DNA from: Pseudarthrobacter chlorophenolicus A6
GTDB taxonomy: Bacteria; Actinomycetota; Actinomycetes; Actinomycetales; Micrococcaceae
Assembly (NCBI RefSeq): GCF_000022025.1
Contig: NC_011881.1
Location: forward strand, 94,476 to 158,475
Length of the DNA: 64,000 nt
Direction: 5' to 3'
The notes under the pieces were generated by a model that was given only the letters and a program-made list of their open reading frames with translations, made no database searches and was not told the origin of the DNA. Of the stretch, positions 53,642 through 62,277 are shown piece after piece. A program made the position numbers and the translations under genes. The first letter of the stretch is position 1, and each line of letters opens with the position of its first letter.

Positions 53642-55279
53642 TTATCGGTCGAGTGCCGGCCCGGTGCTGCGGCCGGGCTGATAGGTCTTGGAGGGTTGTG
53701 CCGGTGTAGGTGTCGTGGGGACCACGGAACCGGGCCGTATCGGTGCCATGCCCCGGCGGGCAATATCAACCGCCGTTGGCGGCACCGCAGCCGTTGCCGC
53801 CGTCTGCTGTTCTGCTCCCACGGGCACGGCCTTGGGCATCGTTGCGGTGAACGGGGCTAACTGGTTTTCGACCACTGCCCGGATGCGCGCAGCTTCCCTG
53901 GTTCGCCCTGACTGCTGATGCATTTCGTACACGGCGAAGGCGGTGTTGATCAGCTGCACCATGAGCGCTGTTTGCGCCGCTGTTTTGTTCTTGCTCGACG
54001 CTGCCAGGAACAACATCGCTGTCCCGGCGATGGATGGCAGGGTGACGGGTTTGCCGTGCTGCCGCGGGGCGCGGAGCTGCGCTGTGCGGGACAGTTCCGC
54101 TGCCGTTGCGGCCAGCGGCCCGGGGGTCGGTTCCAACCTGTAGGACCAGGCGGCGAATGCGCCGGAAACATCGCGGGCTGCCTTGGCCCAGGTGGCGTGA
54201 TCGTCACGGGGTATGGTGCGGAGTTGGTCCGCCAGTGAGGTGGCGTTACGGGTGTAGTCGACCCACAGCTGCGGGTCCGGTGCTGTCTTCTCCGGGCCGC
54301 GGGGGTTGGCTTTGCGTTTGTTCCGCGCGGCGGCGTTCCACTCTGCCGCTGCTTCTGTCGCAGCCTGCGGGGTGTCCGTCCATTCCTGCCGCAGCGCACC
54401 GAGGCGGAGGTCGGTGGCGAGGGTGCCGCCGCCGAACCAGATCGGCCGCTCCCCCGGCTTGGGGCGTTCGGCAACGGAGTAGCCGCTGATGACGTCGGTG
54501 GTGTTCTTCGCGTACCGGGGACGGACCAGCAGGCCGGTGTCCCTGGCGCGCCGGACGAACTCTGCTTCACTGCCCGAAGCGGTGGCGCTGGCACGGACTT
54601 TCCGGGCCAGCGAGTCCCGGTGCATTTCCCGCTGGTCGCGTGCCGCGGTGGCCTTCTCGGCCCGGTCGTAACCACGGGTCGCGTGCACACTGGACAGCTC
54701 TTCGAGGCCGTACTTGGTTTCCAGTTCCCGGCAGGTCTGCTGCGCCTTTTTGTAGTCGCCGTGGGTGGAGGCTTTTGTGCCGTCTTCCCTTACCAGGGAT
54801 ACGGCGATGTGGATATGGTGGTTCCCGTTCTCACTCGTGCCGTGGTTGATCGCTACCCACCGGCACTGGGCCTTTCCGCTGGCCTCGGTGAAGCCCATCG
54901 CGTCGACGAAGTCGTTGGCGATGTCGCCCCACCGCTGATCCGTGAGTGCTCCTTCTTCGGCGCGCAAGCTCAGCGAGCAATGCCACACGTCAGCGTGCTT
55001 GTGCCCGTTCGGGACGCGTTCCTTCTTCACCGGGTCCCAGCGGTAATCCTTCTGCAACACCTCAACGCCGAACGCCTTCCGCGGCTGGTCCAGGTGCTTG
55101 GCAATTGCGGCAGCATCATCGGCGTCCAGGACGCCGTCGTCGTACCAGGCCATGATCGCCGCGTCGCCGGCAACCAGGTGCGGTTCCGTGTGCGCGTTCT
55201 TCGTCTTATCCGCATCCGTGGACACCAAATAGACCATCAGCCCGGCCATCCGGGAACCGCGGGTGATGTTCGGAATCAT
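53642..55279 (-). CDS. Relaxase/mobilisation nuclease
   Basis: A 545-aa actinobacterial-type relaxase. The N-terminus MIPNITRGSRMAGLMVYLV is characteristic, WHCSLSLRAEEG follows, and NGNHHIHIAVSLVREDG near residues 150-166 holds the metal-binding His cluster. It nicks one strand at the transfer origin and leads the DNA into the recipient. The C-terminal 300 residues are less conserved. It starts two bases after the MobC stop, so both are translated together. The transfer origin is expected close to the 55.7-55.9 kb region, but was not identified. Confidence 0.9.
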   Translation of the reverse strand: MIPNITRGSRMAGLMVYLVSTDADKTKNAHTEPHLVAGDAAIMAWYDDGVLDADDAAAIAKHLDQPRKAFGVEVLQKDYRWDPVKKERVPNGHKHADVWHCSLSLRAEEGALTDQRWGDIANDFVDAMGFTEASGKAQCRWVAINHGTSENGNHHIHIAVSLVREDGTKASTHGDYKKAQQTCRELETKYGLEELSSVHATRGYDRAEKATAARDQREMHRDSLARKVRASATASGSEAEFVRRARDTGLLVRPRYAKNTTDVISGYSVAERPKPGERPIWFGGGTLATDLRLGALRQEWTDTPQAATEAAAEWNAAARNKRKANPRGPEKTAPDPQLWVDYTRNATSLADQLRTIPRDDHATWAKAARDVSGAFAAWSYRLEPTPGPLAATAAELSRTAQLRAPRQHGKPVTLPSIAGTAMLFLAASSKNKTAAQTALMVQLINTAFAVYEMHQQSGRTREAARIRAVVENQLAPFTATMPKAVPVGAEQQTAATAAVPPTAVDIARRGMAPIRPGSVVPTTPTPAQPSKTYQPGRSTGPALDR

Positions 55280-55281
55280 CC

Positions 55282-55671
55282 CTACATCAGCCCCTCAATC
55301 GCCCGGTCAATCCGCATCGCCACCTCGCGCACATACGCCAGTGCAGCTTTGGCGTCCTGCGGGAACTCGTCCCCGGCGTTGGCGTGCCGGGCGATCTGGT
55401 TCACGTTGTTCGACACCCGCGCCAACAGGGTATGGATCGCCATCAGCTCCGCCATCGCAGCTTTCCGCTGCGTTGGCGTCTCCGACCCCTCACTCAGTGC
55501 CGCGGTCAGCAGCAGGTTCGGGACCGTGACCTTCTCCCGCGCCGCCCTCGCAATCAGGGCCGCTTCCTCCTCCGCGGTCACCCACACATCCCTGCGCTTC
55601 TTCGTCCCCGCCGGCGAATTCGCACGCCGCCGCCTGGACAACGGGGAACGGGCGGCATTCTCGTCAGACAC
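55282..55671 (-). CDS. mobC: MobC-like relaxosome protein
   Basis: A 129-aa protein with the MobC pattern: a basic N-terminus (SRRRRANSPAGTKKRRDVWVTAEEEAAL), then ATLLARVSNNVNQIARHANAGDEFP-like sequence near residues 85-110. It binds near the transfer origin and helps the relaxase. The start is a GTG at 55671 with GGGGGAG before it. The frame is open further upstream but not coding-like. Confidence 0.88.
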   Translation of the reverse strand: MSDENAARSPLSRRRRANSPAGTKKRRDVWVTAEEEAALIARAAREKVTVPNLLLTAALSEGSETPTQRKAAMAELMAIHTLLARVSNNVNQIARHANAGDEFPQDAKAALAYVREVAMRIDRAIEGLM

Positions 55672-55906
55672 GCACTCCCCCAATCCCCTCAAAGCCCAGC
55701 GCAGCGACCCCGAAACCCGGGGACCCAAAAGCCAGTGTGCCAAACGCCGACGCAGGAGCCGTGCAGGACACGCCCATTTACACCCGTGTAAATGTATAGC
55801 TTGCTCCGCGCGGTTGCGGTGGACGGTCTTCGGCGTGTTGGGTCGTGAGGCTGACCCGTCCCGGGCTAAGGTCGAAGCACGGTACGACACTTTCCAGGGG
55901 GAGACA

Positions 55907-56695
55907 ATGCGTCCAGAAAAACCATCTGCAGACCAGCCATTCGGCGGACCCGGCACGCCTGCTCTGTCCATTTCGGACGTAGCCTATTGGCCGGCAGATT
56001 CAACCCAGCGCGCAAGTATCAACCTGGAACTCACCGTGAACCGGCGACTCAACCGGGCGACCAGCGAATGCATCGCCGCAGCCCACGACACCCTCGACGG
56101 CGGCGCGTGCCACATCGAAAACAGCATCCGGCAGGTCGCCGCCGACCATCTCGCGCATCTTTCAGGAACCCGGGCCAACTTCACGGACGACGGCTACTAC
56201 ATCGGCGTCAATGCCATCATCCAGGACCGCACTCCCACCAACGCTTCATCAGAAACGAACACCGACGCTCAGCGGCCACCACTGACCGACTGGCAGCAAG
56301 CCCTGCTGCCGGAACTCACCGACTCCGTCGGACGGTGCCTGCCGGAACACGAAAAGGACCGCACCCACGCACTTGCCCGGGACCTCGCACGGGATATCCC
56401 GTCCGCATCCGACGTCATCGCCGCCTTCGACCGGGTAACGCTCACCGAGATCATCAACCGCCACGAGGAACGAATGGAAACGTTCGCCCGCGACCTGCTA
56501 CCGGACAACCCGCAACTGCGCCGCGAAGCCACAGACATCCACCCGACGCTCCAGGCATACACCGCAGTCAGGCTCTCCCAACTCTCCTTTCCACAGCACC
56601 CGGCGGCAGCGCTCGACCAACCGCACCTCACCCACCCGGCCTCCGCCACGCCGATCGCGTCAACGCACCGGCCTGGCCCTTCCATCGACCGCTAA
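55907..56695 (+). CDS. Hypothetical plasmid protein
   Basis: A 262-aa soluble protein with no recognised domain. Helical, acidic, with a His/Pro-rich C-terminal tail. GGGGGAG lies before the ATG at 55907. It is divergent from the mob operon across about 235 bases that may contain the transfer origin, and is followed 28 bases later by a small coiled-coil gene. Confidence 0.65.
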   Translation: MRPEKPSADQPFGGPGTPALSISDVAYWPADSTQRASINLELTVNRRLNRATSECIAAAHDTLDGGACHIENSIRQVAADHLAHLSGTRANFTDDGYYIGVNAIIQDRTPTNASSETNTDAQRPPLTDWQQALLPELTDSVGRCLPEHEKDRTHALARDLARDIPSASDVIAAFDRVTLTEIINRHEERMETFARDLLPDNPQLRREATDIHPTLQAYTAVRLSQLSFPQHPAAALDQPHLTHPASATPIASTHRPGPSIDR

Positions 56696-56723
56696 CCCAC
56701 CCACGCGAAAGGCAGCACCAACC

Positions 56724-57026
56724 ATGGCGTCCCTCAACATCGAAGCCACCAAAAGCCAGGCACGCGCCCTCCTGGACTCGCGCATCAAATCCGTCGAAGA
56801 ACTCGTCCAGGCGCGGCAACGCCTCACCGACCTGAAGGAGCAACTGGTCGCAGCCGAACGCGACGATAAGCGCGCATACGTCAAAGCAACCCGCGACGGC
56901 TGGAGCGCCGACGAGCTCAAGAAGCTTGGCCTGGAACCGGCTGCCGCCGGCCGCCGGCGCAAAGCCCAGTCCAAGCCCGCCGAGACCCCCAGCCCGTCCG
57001 ATACAAACGGGATCCCGGAGAACTAG
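56724..57026 (+). CDS. Small coiled-coil protein
   Basis: A 100-aa protein: a helical coiled coil over residues about 8-50 (RIKSVEELVQARQRLTDLKEQLVAAERD), then a Lys/Ala/Pro-rich tail. GAAAGGCAG precedes the ATG. Likely in an operon with the upstream gene. Function unknown. Confidence 0.65.
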   Translation: MASLNIEATKSQARALLDSRIKSVEELVQARQRLTDLKEQLVAAERDDKRAYVKATRDGWSADELKKLGLEPAAAGRRRKAQSKPAETPSPSDTNGIPEN

Positions 57027-57493
57027 CCCCTCGCGCACAGGGGCACGGCAATAGCTACAGTCCTTACGGGCTTTTCCCGCACCCCTGTGCACGACGGGAC
57101 CCGCCTGACCGGCTGCACACAACCGCCAGGAGACCACCGGCGGAAGCCTCACCACCGGGACCGGCGGATGTGCACAGCCTGGAAACGCCGCGGCTCACCC
57201 ACGGGCACCTTCCCCATGGGCCAAGACCACCGCACCCGGCCCACCGTGAACCGGGCCGGGCTTCTTTCAGCAGGGACGACACACTCTCGAAGTGCGTGGT
57301 CACCCGAGGGGAAAGGATCCGGCAACAAGGGGGAAGCTTCTCAGGCGCCCGCGGGCTTCCAGCCCGGTCACGGGCGGCGACACCACAAGCTGCCCCGGCG
57401 GCGCTCATCACCACCAAGTACCGCTGTACCGCGTGATCCAAACAATGGCACCAACAGCACAGACCCGGCATCACAAACATCCGCCACAACAAA
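57027..57493. other. Non-coding stretch
   Basis: About 470 bases between convergent gene groups with no recognisable gene; the frames present are Pro/Arg/His-rich shadows. Confidence 0.5.
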
Positions 57494-57520
57494 GAAGGCC
57501 GGCACCCGCTGCCGGCCTTC
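57494..57520. terminator. Hairpin terminator
   Basis: Perfect 11-bp stem GAAGGCCGGCA / TGCCGGCCTTC with a five-base loop. Lies 98 bases after the end of the minus-strand small-gene operon, between convergent units. Confidence 0.75.
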
Positions 57521-57617
57521 ATGTCTGCTCTTTGGGACTTGATCTTCCAACCACCAACGGAAGGCATCGCCTCCGACGGAATCCGACCCGGACGCGATGC
57601 GCTCCGCAGGCCTGCGC

Positions 57618-57929
57618 TTACCCGTCAGCCGACCGCAGCTCGGAATGGTCGCGCCATGCCTGCTCGCCGTCCGTGTACTCCACGGTCCATTCATCCAGAC
57701 CAACGCGTTCGACGATGACGGCCTGTTCCCAGCCGGACCCGTCGCCCCGTAGAACTTCAACGGCACTGCCGTCAGGGAACGAGTTGTGGCTGCCCAGGTA
57801 CTCGCGGATGGTCTCCTCCAGCGGTGTTCGCCCACCCTTGGGGGCCGCATTCACCCACTGCTCCATGGGATCGGTTTCAGCCCAGCGCGTGGCAAGGCCA
57901 GCTACGTAGTTCGTCCCGTCATCGCTCAT
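57618..57929 (-). CDS. Small hypothetical protein
   Basis: A 103-aa acidic soluble protein starting MSDDGTNYVAGLATRWAE. A middle SH3-like strand pattern (SAVEVLRGDGSGWEQAVIVERVGLDEWTVEYTDGEQAWRDHSEL) is visible. The last gene of the minus-strand plasmid operon. No family recognised. Confidence 0.65.
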   Translation of the reverse strand: MSDDGTNYVAGLATRWAETDPMEQWVNAAPKGGRTPLEETIREYLGSHNSFPDGSAVEVLRGDGSGWEQAVIVERVGLDEWTVEYTDGEQAWRDHSELRSADG

Positions 57930-57986
57930 CGCTTGTCGCCGCTCCAATCCATTGTTGTGAGGCCCGGAAAGACTCTGTCACCGCCG

Positions 57987-58238
57987 TTACCGGTCGCGTT
58001 GCAGATAGGTTCCCGATGGGAACTCACAGCCGATCCGGAACTCCCTTCCCACGAAAGGCTCCCCGCGGCCATCGACTCCGCGACCAAAACCAGCATCAAT
58101 AACAACCTGCTCCTGGACGGTGTCACCGCCCAGTTCCTCGGCGACGTCGACGATGATGGGCAGGTCATCGGGAAGCCCGGCAAGGGCCTCACGCAACTGC
58201 CCTACCGTCCAGGCCTGAACTGTGTGTTCGAAGTCCAT
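57987..58238 (-). CDS. DUF6225-like small protein
   Basis: An 83-aa protein. The start HTVQAWTVGQLREALAGLPDDLPIIVDVAEE matches a small actinobacterial family annotated as DUF6225, whose function is unknown. In the plasmid operon, 48 bases after the helix-turn-helix gene. Confidence 0.65.
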   Translation of the reverse strand: MDFEHTVQAWTVGQLREALAGLPDDLPIIVDVAEELGGDTVQEQVVIDAGFGRGVDGRGEPFVGREFRIGCEFPSGTYLQRDR

Positions 58239-58286
58239 TGTCAGATCCTTTCACCCGGCACCGACATTAAGGCGATGATCAGTGTT

Positions 58287-58583
58287 TCAGTCCTCGCCGT
58301 CGAGGGCTTCAGCCGTGATGGTTCCGGTCGCAATGCGTTCCCGGGTCTCCTGGTAGCAGCGCTCCAGGTACGCTGCCAGGTCATCCTCACTGACACGCCA
58401 CATGCGGCGGCCACCAGTGAGCTGCAAAGCGCGCAGCTCCCCCGATGAAACCAACGCGTACACGGCCGGCATGCCCACGTTCAGGATCTCGCTGATCTGG
58501 GCCAGAGTCAGTAGCCGCGGGAACCTCGGCTTCCCGGGCTCGGGTGCTGGCATCTGCTCAATGTCCTTGCTCCACTTCGGCAT
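58287..58583 (-). CDS. Excisionase-type helix-turn-helix protein
   Basis: A 98-aa protein with a MerR/excisionase-like domain at residues about 22-75: LLTLAQISEILNVGMPAVYALVSSGELRALQLTGGRRMWRVSEDDLAAYLE. It could be an excision factor, a plasmid copy or transcription regulator. It starts two bases after the preceding stop (ATG at 58583). Confidence 0.85.
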   Translation of the reverse strand: MPKWSKDIEQMPAPEPGKPRFPRLLTLAQISEILNVGMPAVYALVSSGELRALQLTGGRRMWRVSEDDLAAYLERCYQETRERIATGTITAEALDGED

Positions 58584-58585
58584 GC

Positions 58586-58846
58586 TTACCTGCCCTCGTT
58601 GCGGTGTCGGATTTCTTCGCGGGTGCGCTGCCCGGGGCGGAGTTCCCCCGCCGGGACCCCCGGCCATTTCCTGCCGCCGTTGTACTTGCGCTGCAGCCGC
58701 TTCACTTCCCGCAGCGTCGCGGCCTCGATCAGGTCGGTGATGGACGCGTACCCCTCGAAGTGACCGGCTTCCTGGACGGCCGCGCGCACCTGGTCGGCGT
58801 CGGACTCGGTGAAGTAGGGCGAGAAGGATTTGTTCTTCCTAGGCAT
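58586..58846 (-). CDS. Small plasmid partition/DNA-binding candidate
   Basis: An 86-aa basic protein starting MPRKNKSFSPYFTESDADQVRAA. The C-terminus is strongly basic (REVKRLQRKYNGGRKWPG onward). Size and layout resemble small centromere-binding or ribbon-helix-helix-like plasmid proteins, but the family is uncertain. Its ATG overlaps the stop of the KfrA-like gene by eight bases, so it is co-translated with it. Confidence 0.6.
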   Translation of the reverse strand: MPRKNKSFSPYFTESDADQVRAAVQEAGHFEGYASITDLIEAATLREVKRLQRKYNGGRKWPGVPAGELRPGQRTREEIRHRNEGR

Positions 58847-59444
58847 CGGGAGCCTTGGTCTCGGGGGCGACGCGTTGCAATAACGCGTTGTGTACCTTCT
58901 CCAAGGTGGTGCTCCGCGCCTCGGCGCTGGCCAGCTTCCTCTCCGCCTCCGCCGCCGCGGCGGCGGAAGCGCGTTCGGCCGCTCGTGCTTCTTGGAGCTC
59001 TGCACCCAGGGCGGCCAGCCGCTGCTCCAAAGCCTTCACTCCGGATTCCAGGCCGGTGATTCGGGCTTGAAATTCGGCGGCCGCGGATTCCTTCTCAGCG
59101 GCCGCCCTGTCCAGGTCCGCGACCAGTTCGGCGATTTCCTGGTCTTTGTCCTTGCGTTCCTGTGCCCAGGCCGTCTCGACGGCGGTGTGCCGCGCGGCAG
59201 CCTGGGTGGAGGCCTCAGCCCAGACGGCCGCGGTGAGCCGGGTCGCCTGTTCGAGCAGGGCGGGCGGCGTCGCGGCCACCTGTCCCCCGGCGGCCAGCTT
59301 TTCCTCGTTCCATTCCTTCAGGTACCGGGTAGCGTCCGCGTTGCTGACCCCGGCGGCGTGACGGACCGTGGACACGGTAGGTCGCCGCTCGGCGCTGATC
59401 TGCTCGGCAGCAGCAAATACGCGGTCCTTGGCGCTCGGGCTCAC
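58839..59444 (-). CDS. KfrA-like DNA-binding coiled-coil protein
   Basis: A 201-aa protein. Residues 1-60 carry a KfrA-type N-terminal helix-turn-helix (KDRVFAAAEQISAERRPTVSTVRHAAGVSNADATRYLKEW). From about residue 95 a long Ala/Glu coiled coil runs almost to the end. KfrA of IncP plasmids binds its own promoter and helps partition through its filament-like coiled coil. The start is a GTG at 59444 with GAGGA upstream. A perfect 18-bp inverted repeat lies directly upstream and is the expected operator. Confidence 0.85.
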   Translation of the reverse strand: MSPSAKDRVFAAAEQISAERRPTVSTVRHAAGVSNADATRYLKEWNEEKLAAGGQVAATPPALLEQATRLTAAVWAEASTQAAARHTAVETAWAQERKDKDQEIAELVADLDRAAAEKESAAAEFQARITGLESGVKALEQRLAALGAELQEARAAERASAAAAAEAERKLASAEARSTTLEKVHNALLQRVAPETKAPDA

Positions 59445-59460
59445 GGCGTCGTCCTCAAAA

Positions 59461-59502
59461 GGTAGTAGGAGTAGTAGTAACAAAACTACTACTCCTACTA
59501 CC
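59461..59502. promoter_or_regulatory. 18-bp perfect inverted repeat of TAG triplets before the KfrA-like gene
   Basis: Arms GGTAGTAGGAGTAGTAGT (59461-59478) and its reverse complement (59485-59502) with a six-base AACAAA spacer. Each arm is built from GTAG/TAG triplets around a GGA. It lies 17 bases upstream of the GTG start. Best read as operator and possibly centromere of the KfrA-like protein; a terminator for the SSB gene is an alternative, but there is no strong GC stem. Confidence 0.8.
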
Positions 59503-59573
59503 CTCGGTCAATGCGCCGCCGGTTCTTGGCCCCTCGGCATGCGGGCAGGGAGCAGTCGTCCACGCTCTCCCGG

Positions 59574-60476
59574 CTAGAAGGGCGGTTCGCCGTTCGGGCT
59601 GTTGCCCCAGCCGCCGGCGGTGGCGCTGGCTGTCGGCAGACCCCACGGGTCCTCCTGCTGCCCAGCCTGGCCGGCGCCGTTGCCGCCGGACGCCCCGCTA
59701 GGCTGCCCGCCCTGGCTGGTGCGCTGGGTGCGGTTAACCTTGGCATTCGCGTAGCGGAGTGAGGGGCCGATCTCGTCCACCTCCAGCTCTATGACGGTGC
59801 GCCTCTCGCCCTCCTTGGTTTCGTAGGAACGGGACTTCAGCCGGCCGGTCACGATCACGCGCATGCCCTTGGCCAGGGACTCGGTCACGTTCTCAGCTGC
59901 TTCCCGCCAGACACTGGCACGGAGGAAAAGCGTCTCCCCGTCCTTCCACTCGTTAGACTGACGGTCGAAGGTCCTGGGCGTGGAAGCGATGGTGAAATTC
60001 GCGACGGCCGACCCACTCGGAGTGAAGCGCAGCTCTGCATCTGATGTCAGGTTTCCAATGACGGTAATCGTGGTTTCGCCGGCCATGATGGTTCCTTTTC
60101 CTCGCGTGCTGGTGATGTTCTCGGTCTCTGTTGCGGGTTCGTCCGCCGGGTCGGTCCCGCCCGGTTCATCGTGGGTGAGGTCGTTGAGTTGGTACTGGTT
60201 CGCGGTGTGTGCGTCCCAGAGCCCGCCCTCCCCGAGCAGGGCGCGGCTGATCGCCTCAAGGTACCCGTCATCCCCATCCCGGTCCGGGGCGGCGTAGCCC
60301 TCGTACAGGTCCACATCGAGGGGTTCCACGATGGCGGGTTCTACAACGTAGGGGTCCGTAACGTCGGGGTAAATCCTGCCGCTGGGGTTGACCTGCCGGA
60401 ACAGGTCCACCTCCAACGGGATCCGTGGGCTGAGTTTGAACCCGACGACCGGGCGCAGTGGCGTCACGGTCCTCAC
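59574..60476 (-). CDS. ssb: Single-stranded DNA-binding protein with 130-residue N-terminal extension
   Basis: A 300-aa open frame. Residues 131-300 are a complete [24 protein letters not shown], then [60 protein letters not shown], a Gly/Gln-rich linker and the acidic tip GEPPF. An internal ATG at 60086 has AAAAGGAA before it and would give a normal 170-aa SSB. Residues 1-130 ([35 protein letters not shown]) are acidic and have no known family. The long form starts at a GTG overlapping the glutaredoxin stop (GTGA). Both forms may be made. Confidence 0.85.
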   Translation of the reverse strand: MRTVTPLRPVVGFKLSPRIPLEVDLFRQVNPSGRIYPDVTDPYVVEPAIVEPLDVDLYEGYAAPDRDGDDGYLEAISRALLGEGGLWDAHTANQYQLNDLTHDEPGGTDPADEPATETENITSTRGKGTIMAGETTITVIGNLTSDAELRFTPSGSAVANFTIASTPRTFDRQSNEWKDGETLFLRASVWREAAENVTESLAKGMRVIVTGRLKSRSYETKEGERRTVIELEVDEIGPSLRYANAKVNRTQRTSQGGQPSGASGGNGAGQAGQQEDPWGLPTASATAGGWGNSPNGEPPF

Positions 60477-60739
60477 GCAGCCTTGTGACTCATGGCCGCC
60501 TGGACGAGCTTGTCGCGGCGCAGGCCCGACCAGTGGTCCTGGTCATCAAAGTTGTTCTGCACAACGGGCGCCTGGGAGTAGCCCAATTCGGCGGTGATGT
60601 ACTCCAGCGCTGCCGGCACTTCGGTGATATCCACGGCCGTGTAGGTGATGCCCTTGGAGTCGAAGTAGTCCTTCGTCTTCTCGCAGTTGGGGCAGTCGGG
60701 CTTGGTGTAGACCGTGTAAGCGGCCGGTGTTGCAGTCAT
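60473..60739 (-). CDS. Glutaredoxin-like protein (NrdH type)
   Basis: An 88-aa thioredoxin-fold protein with CPNC near residue 16, followed by [29 protein letters not shown] and QAPVV with the cis-Pro. The chain end WSGLRRDKL resembles the WSGFRPD motif of NrdH redoxins. It could reduce ribonucleotide reductase or supply thiols during plasmid transfer. ATG at 60739. It is coupled to the SSB gene by a four-base overlap. Confidence 0.88.
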   Translation of the reverse strand: MTATPAAYTVYTKPDCPNCEKTKDYFDSKGITYTAVDITEVPAALEYITAELGYSQAPVVQNNFDDQDHWSGLRRDKLVQAAMSHKAA

Positions 60740-61203
60740 TTTCAGCACCTGGTTTCGTGTCAAAAAAGTTTCGTTCGTCTGGGTGACTTGCTACCTCAAT
60801 TTTACCAATCATTCAACTGAATGAATAGAGCTTTTCCCGCTTATTCTAGGGATTTTTGGAGCATATTTTTACACGCAAAGGTGTAGTTTCCCCGGTCGCC
60901 GACATCGGTTACGGATGGTGAGTGCCACCGCCGGCGACTGTGGTCATCCCCGGTGGTTCGCCAGGGCCGCAGCCCCCATGTGCCTGAAAAGCCAACACCC
61001 GATCGTGATGAGATGCCCCGCAAATATGCACTCCCCCCATTGAATTGGTGTCGTCCCTGCTGAGAGAACGCCGGCCCCTGGTAGTAGGCGCGTCGGCGGC
61101 GTTGGGATTGGACCATGGGAGACTTTGCCGCGATTGGGCCGACGGTATTACGGCGTGGCTGCTTGAAAGGTAAGCATGCTTTCTATTACTTTTGTTGCAG
61201 CTT

Positions 61204-61274
61204 CTCCGCCTGGCCCCCATCAGGCGGAGTGGTTGCCAGGGAGGCCCCGCCAGTGCTCGTGCTGCGGGGCTTTT
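61204..61274 (+). ncRNA. Possible small RNA end: two consecutive hairpins
   Basis: A 9-bp stem CTCCGCCTG / CAGGCGGAG (61204-61229) is followed by GCCCCGC / GCGGGGC (61244-61270) and a TTTT run, which looks like a Rho-independent end. No plus-strand gene precedes it in 60764-61203, and no protein gene was recognised there. A short plus-strand transcript from about 61110 is possible. Alternatively, this is a leader of the gene at 61333. Confidence 0.3.
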
Positions 61275-61332
61275 CTCTGTCTGCGCTGCGCGGCAGTTGT
61301 CAGTTAATCCGGAACGGCAGAAGGAGTGTGGA

Positions 61333-61560
61333 ATGGCTCAGGGCGATATCGAGACGTACTACGAAGGCGGCCAGTGGAAGAACAAGCGCGAGGGCACTGA
61401 CCGCGCCTTCGGTGCCGGCTACAGCACCAAGGACGAAGCGGTGGCTGCCGGCCGGGAAACGGCCCAGGCGGACAAAGTCGAGCACGTGATCAAGAACCAG
61501 GACGGCCAGATCAGCTCCAAGAACAGCTACGGCAACGATCCCCGGAACGTCCCGGGCTAA
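61333..61560 (+). CDS. DUF2188-domain protein
   Basis: A 75-aa protein of the DUF2188 family. The pattern YYEGGQWKNKREGTDRAFGAGYSTKDEAVAAGRETAQADKVEHVIKNQDGQISSKNSYGNDP matches throughout. A single small alpha-beta domain; function unknown. AAGGAG lies six bases before the ATG. Often found as a stress or plasmid cargo gene. Confidence 0.88.
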   Translation: MAQGDIETYYEGGQWKNKREGTDRAFGAGYSTKDEAVAAGRETAQADKVEHVIKNQDGQISSKNSYGNDPRNVPG

Positions 61561-61665
61561 GCCCAGCCTGGGACCCCTGGATGGAAGACGGCTCCCCCTA
61601 GCGTGTCTGTGACCCCGGCGTGTCGCCTTCATTGAAGTTGGGGTCGCGGGGATCACCATGAAGTC

Positions 61666-61914
61666 ATGAGCGAAAATCCAGAAGAAGCCGTAAGGTCGAC
61701 GAACCCCAAGTTCCCCGGGTATGCGAAACGCCAGGACGAACGTGAATGGCTCGTTTACCGCACCGATGATCAGCAGGTCGGCCTGATGATGGAGACAGAC
61801 ATCCACGGAGTCTTTGACGTTTTGTCCCTCCACAGGTCCGAGCCGGTTGAAGTGCAGGGTTTTCAAGCGGCGCTGGCTTATTGCTTAGAGAACTTCCGTC
61901 CGCGTCCCCTATAG
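61666..61914 (+). CDS. Small hypothetical protein
   Basis: An 82-aa soluble protein, starting MSENPEEAVRSTNPKFPGYAK. A strand-rich middle (EWLVYRTDDQQVGLMMETDIHGVFDVLSLHRSEP) suggests a small beta fold. No family recognised. A clear terminator follows. Confidence 0.6.
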   Translation: MSENPEEAVRSTNPKFPGYAKRQDEREWLVYRTDDQQVGLMMETDIHGVFDVLSLHRSEPVEVQGFQAALAYCLENFRPRPL

Positions 61915-61973
61915 GTCTGACGCCGCAGGACATTCATGGCTTAGATGTAGCGGCATCACACTGCGAGGACACG

Positions 61974-62005
61974 AGAAGGGCCGGCTCATAAGAGCCGGCC
62001 CTTCT
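61974..62005 (+). terminator. Terminator after the small plus-strand gene
   Basis: Perfect 14-bp stem AGAAGGGCCGGCTC / GAGCCGGCCCTTCT with an ATAA loop. Confidence 0.88.
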
Positions 62006-62277
62006 GCGTTCTCCTCGGCAAAGGAAATCTACGGATTCAGCCTAGCTGAATGTTGGCGGTGGTGCCTGCAGCTTGCCCAGGGGCGTCGTTGTCCCTGGGT
62101 AGCGCGGCACCTGGTGGTGCGTGGGAAAAGGTGCGTTGATCGGCGGTCCGCCGCTGGTGATTGGTTGCTGTGGTTCGCCCTGGGCGGCGGACCGCCCGAC
62201 CTCTGGAAGGTTCCCGGCCCTTGCGTGGTTAGTGGCCGGGGGTCTTGCCGGGCGGGGTTCCCGCCCGGCAAGGGTGT

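Noticed and set aside
54620..55906. Upstream half of a long plus-strand frame
   Set aside because: It is antisense to the relaxase and MobC genes and low in protein-like features; the real gene starts at 55907 with a ribosome-binding site.
59461..59502. CRISPR or simple tandem repeat
   Set aside because: It is a single inverted repeat of triplets with no spacer array and no cas genes.
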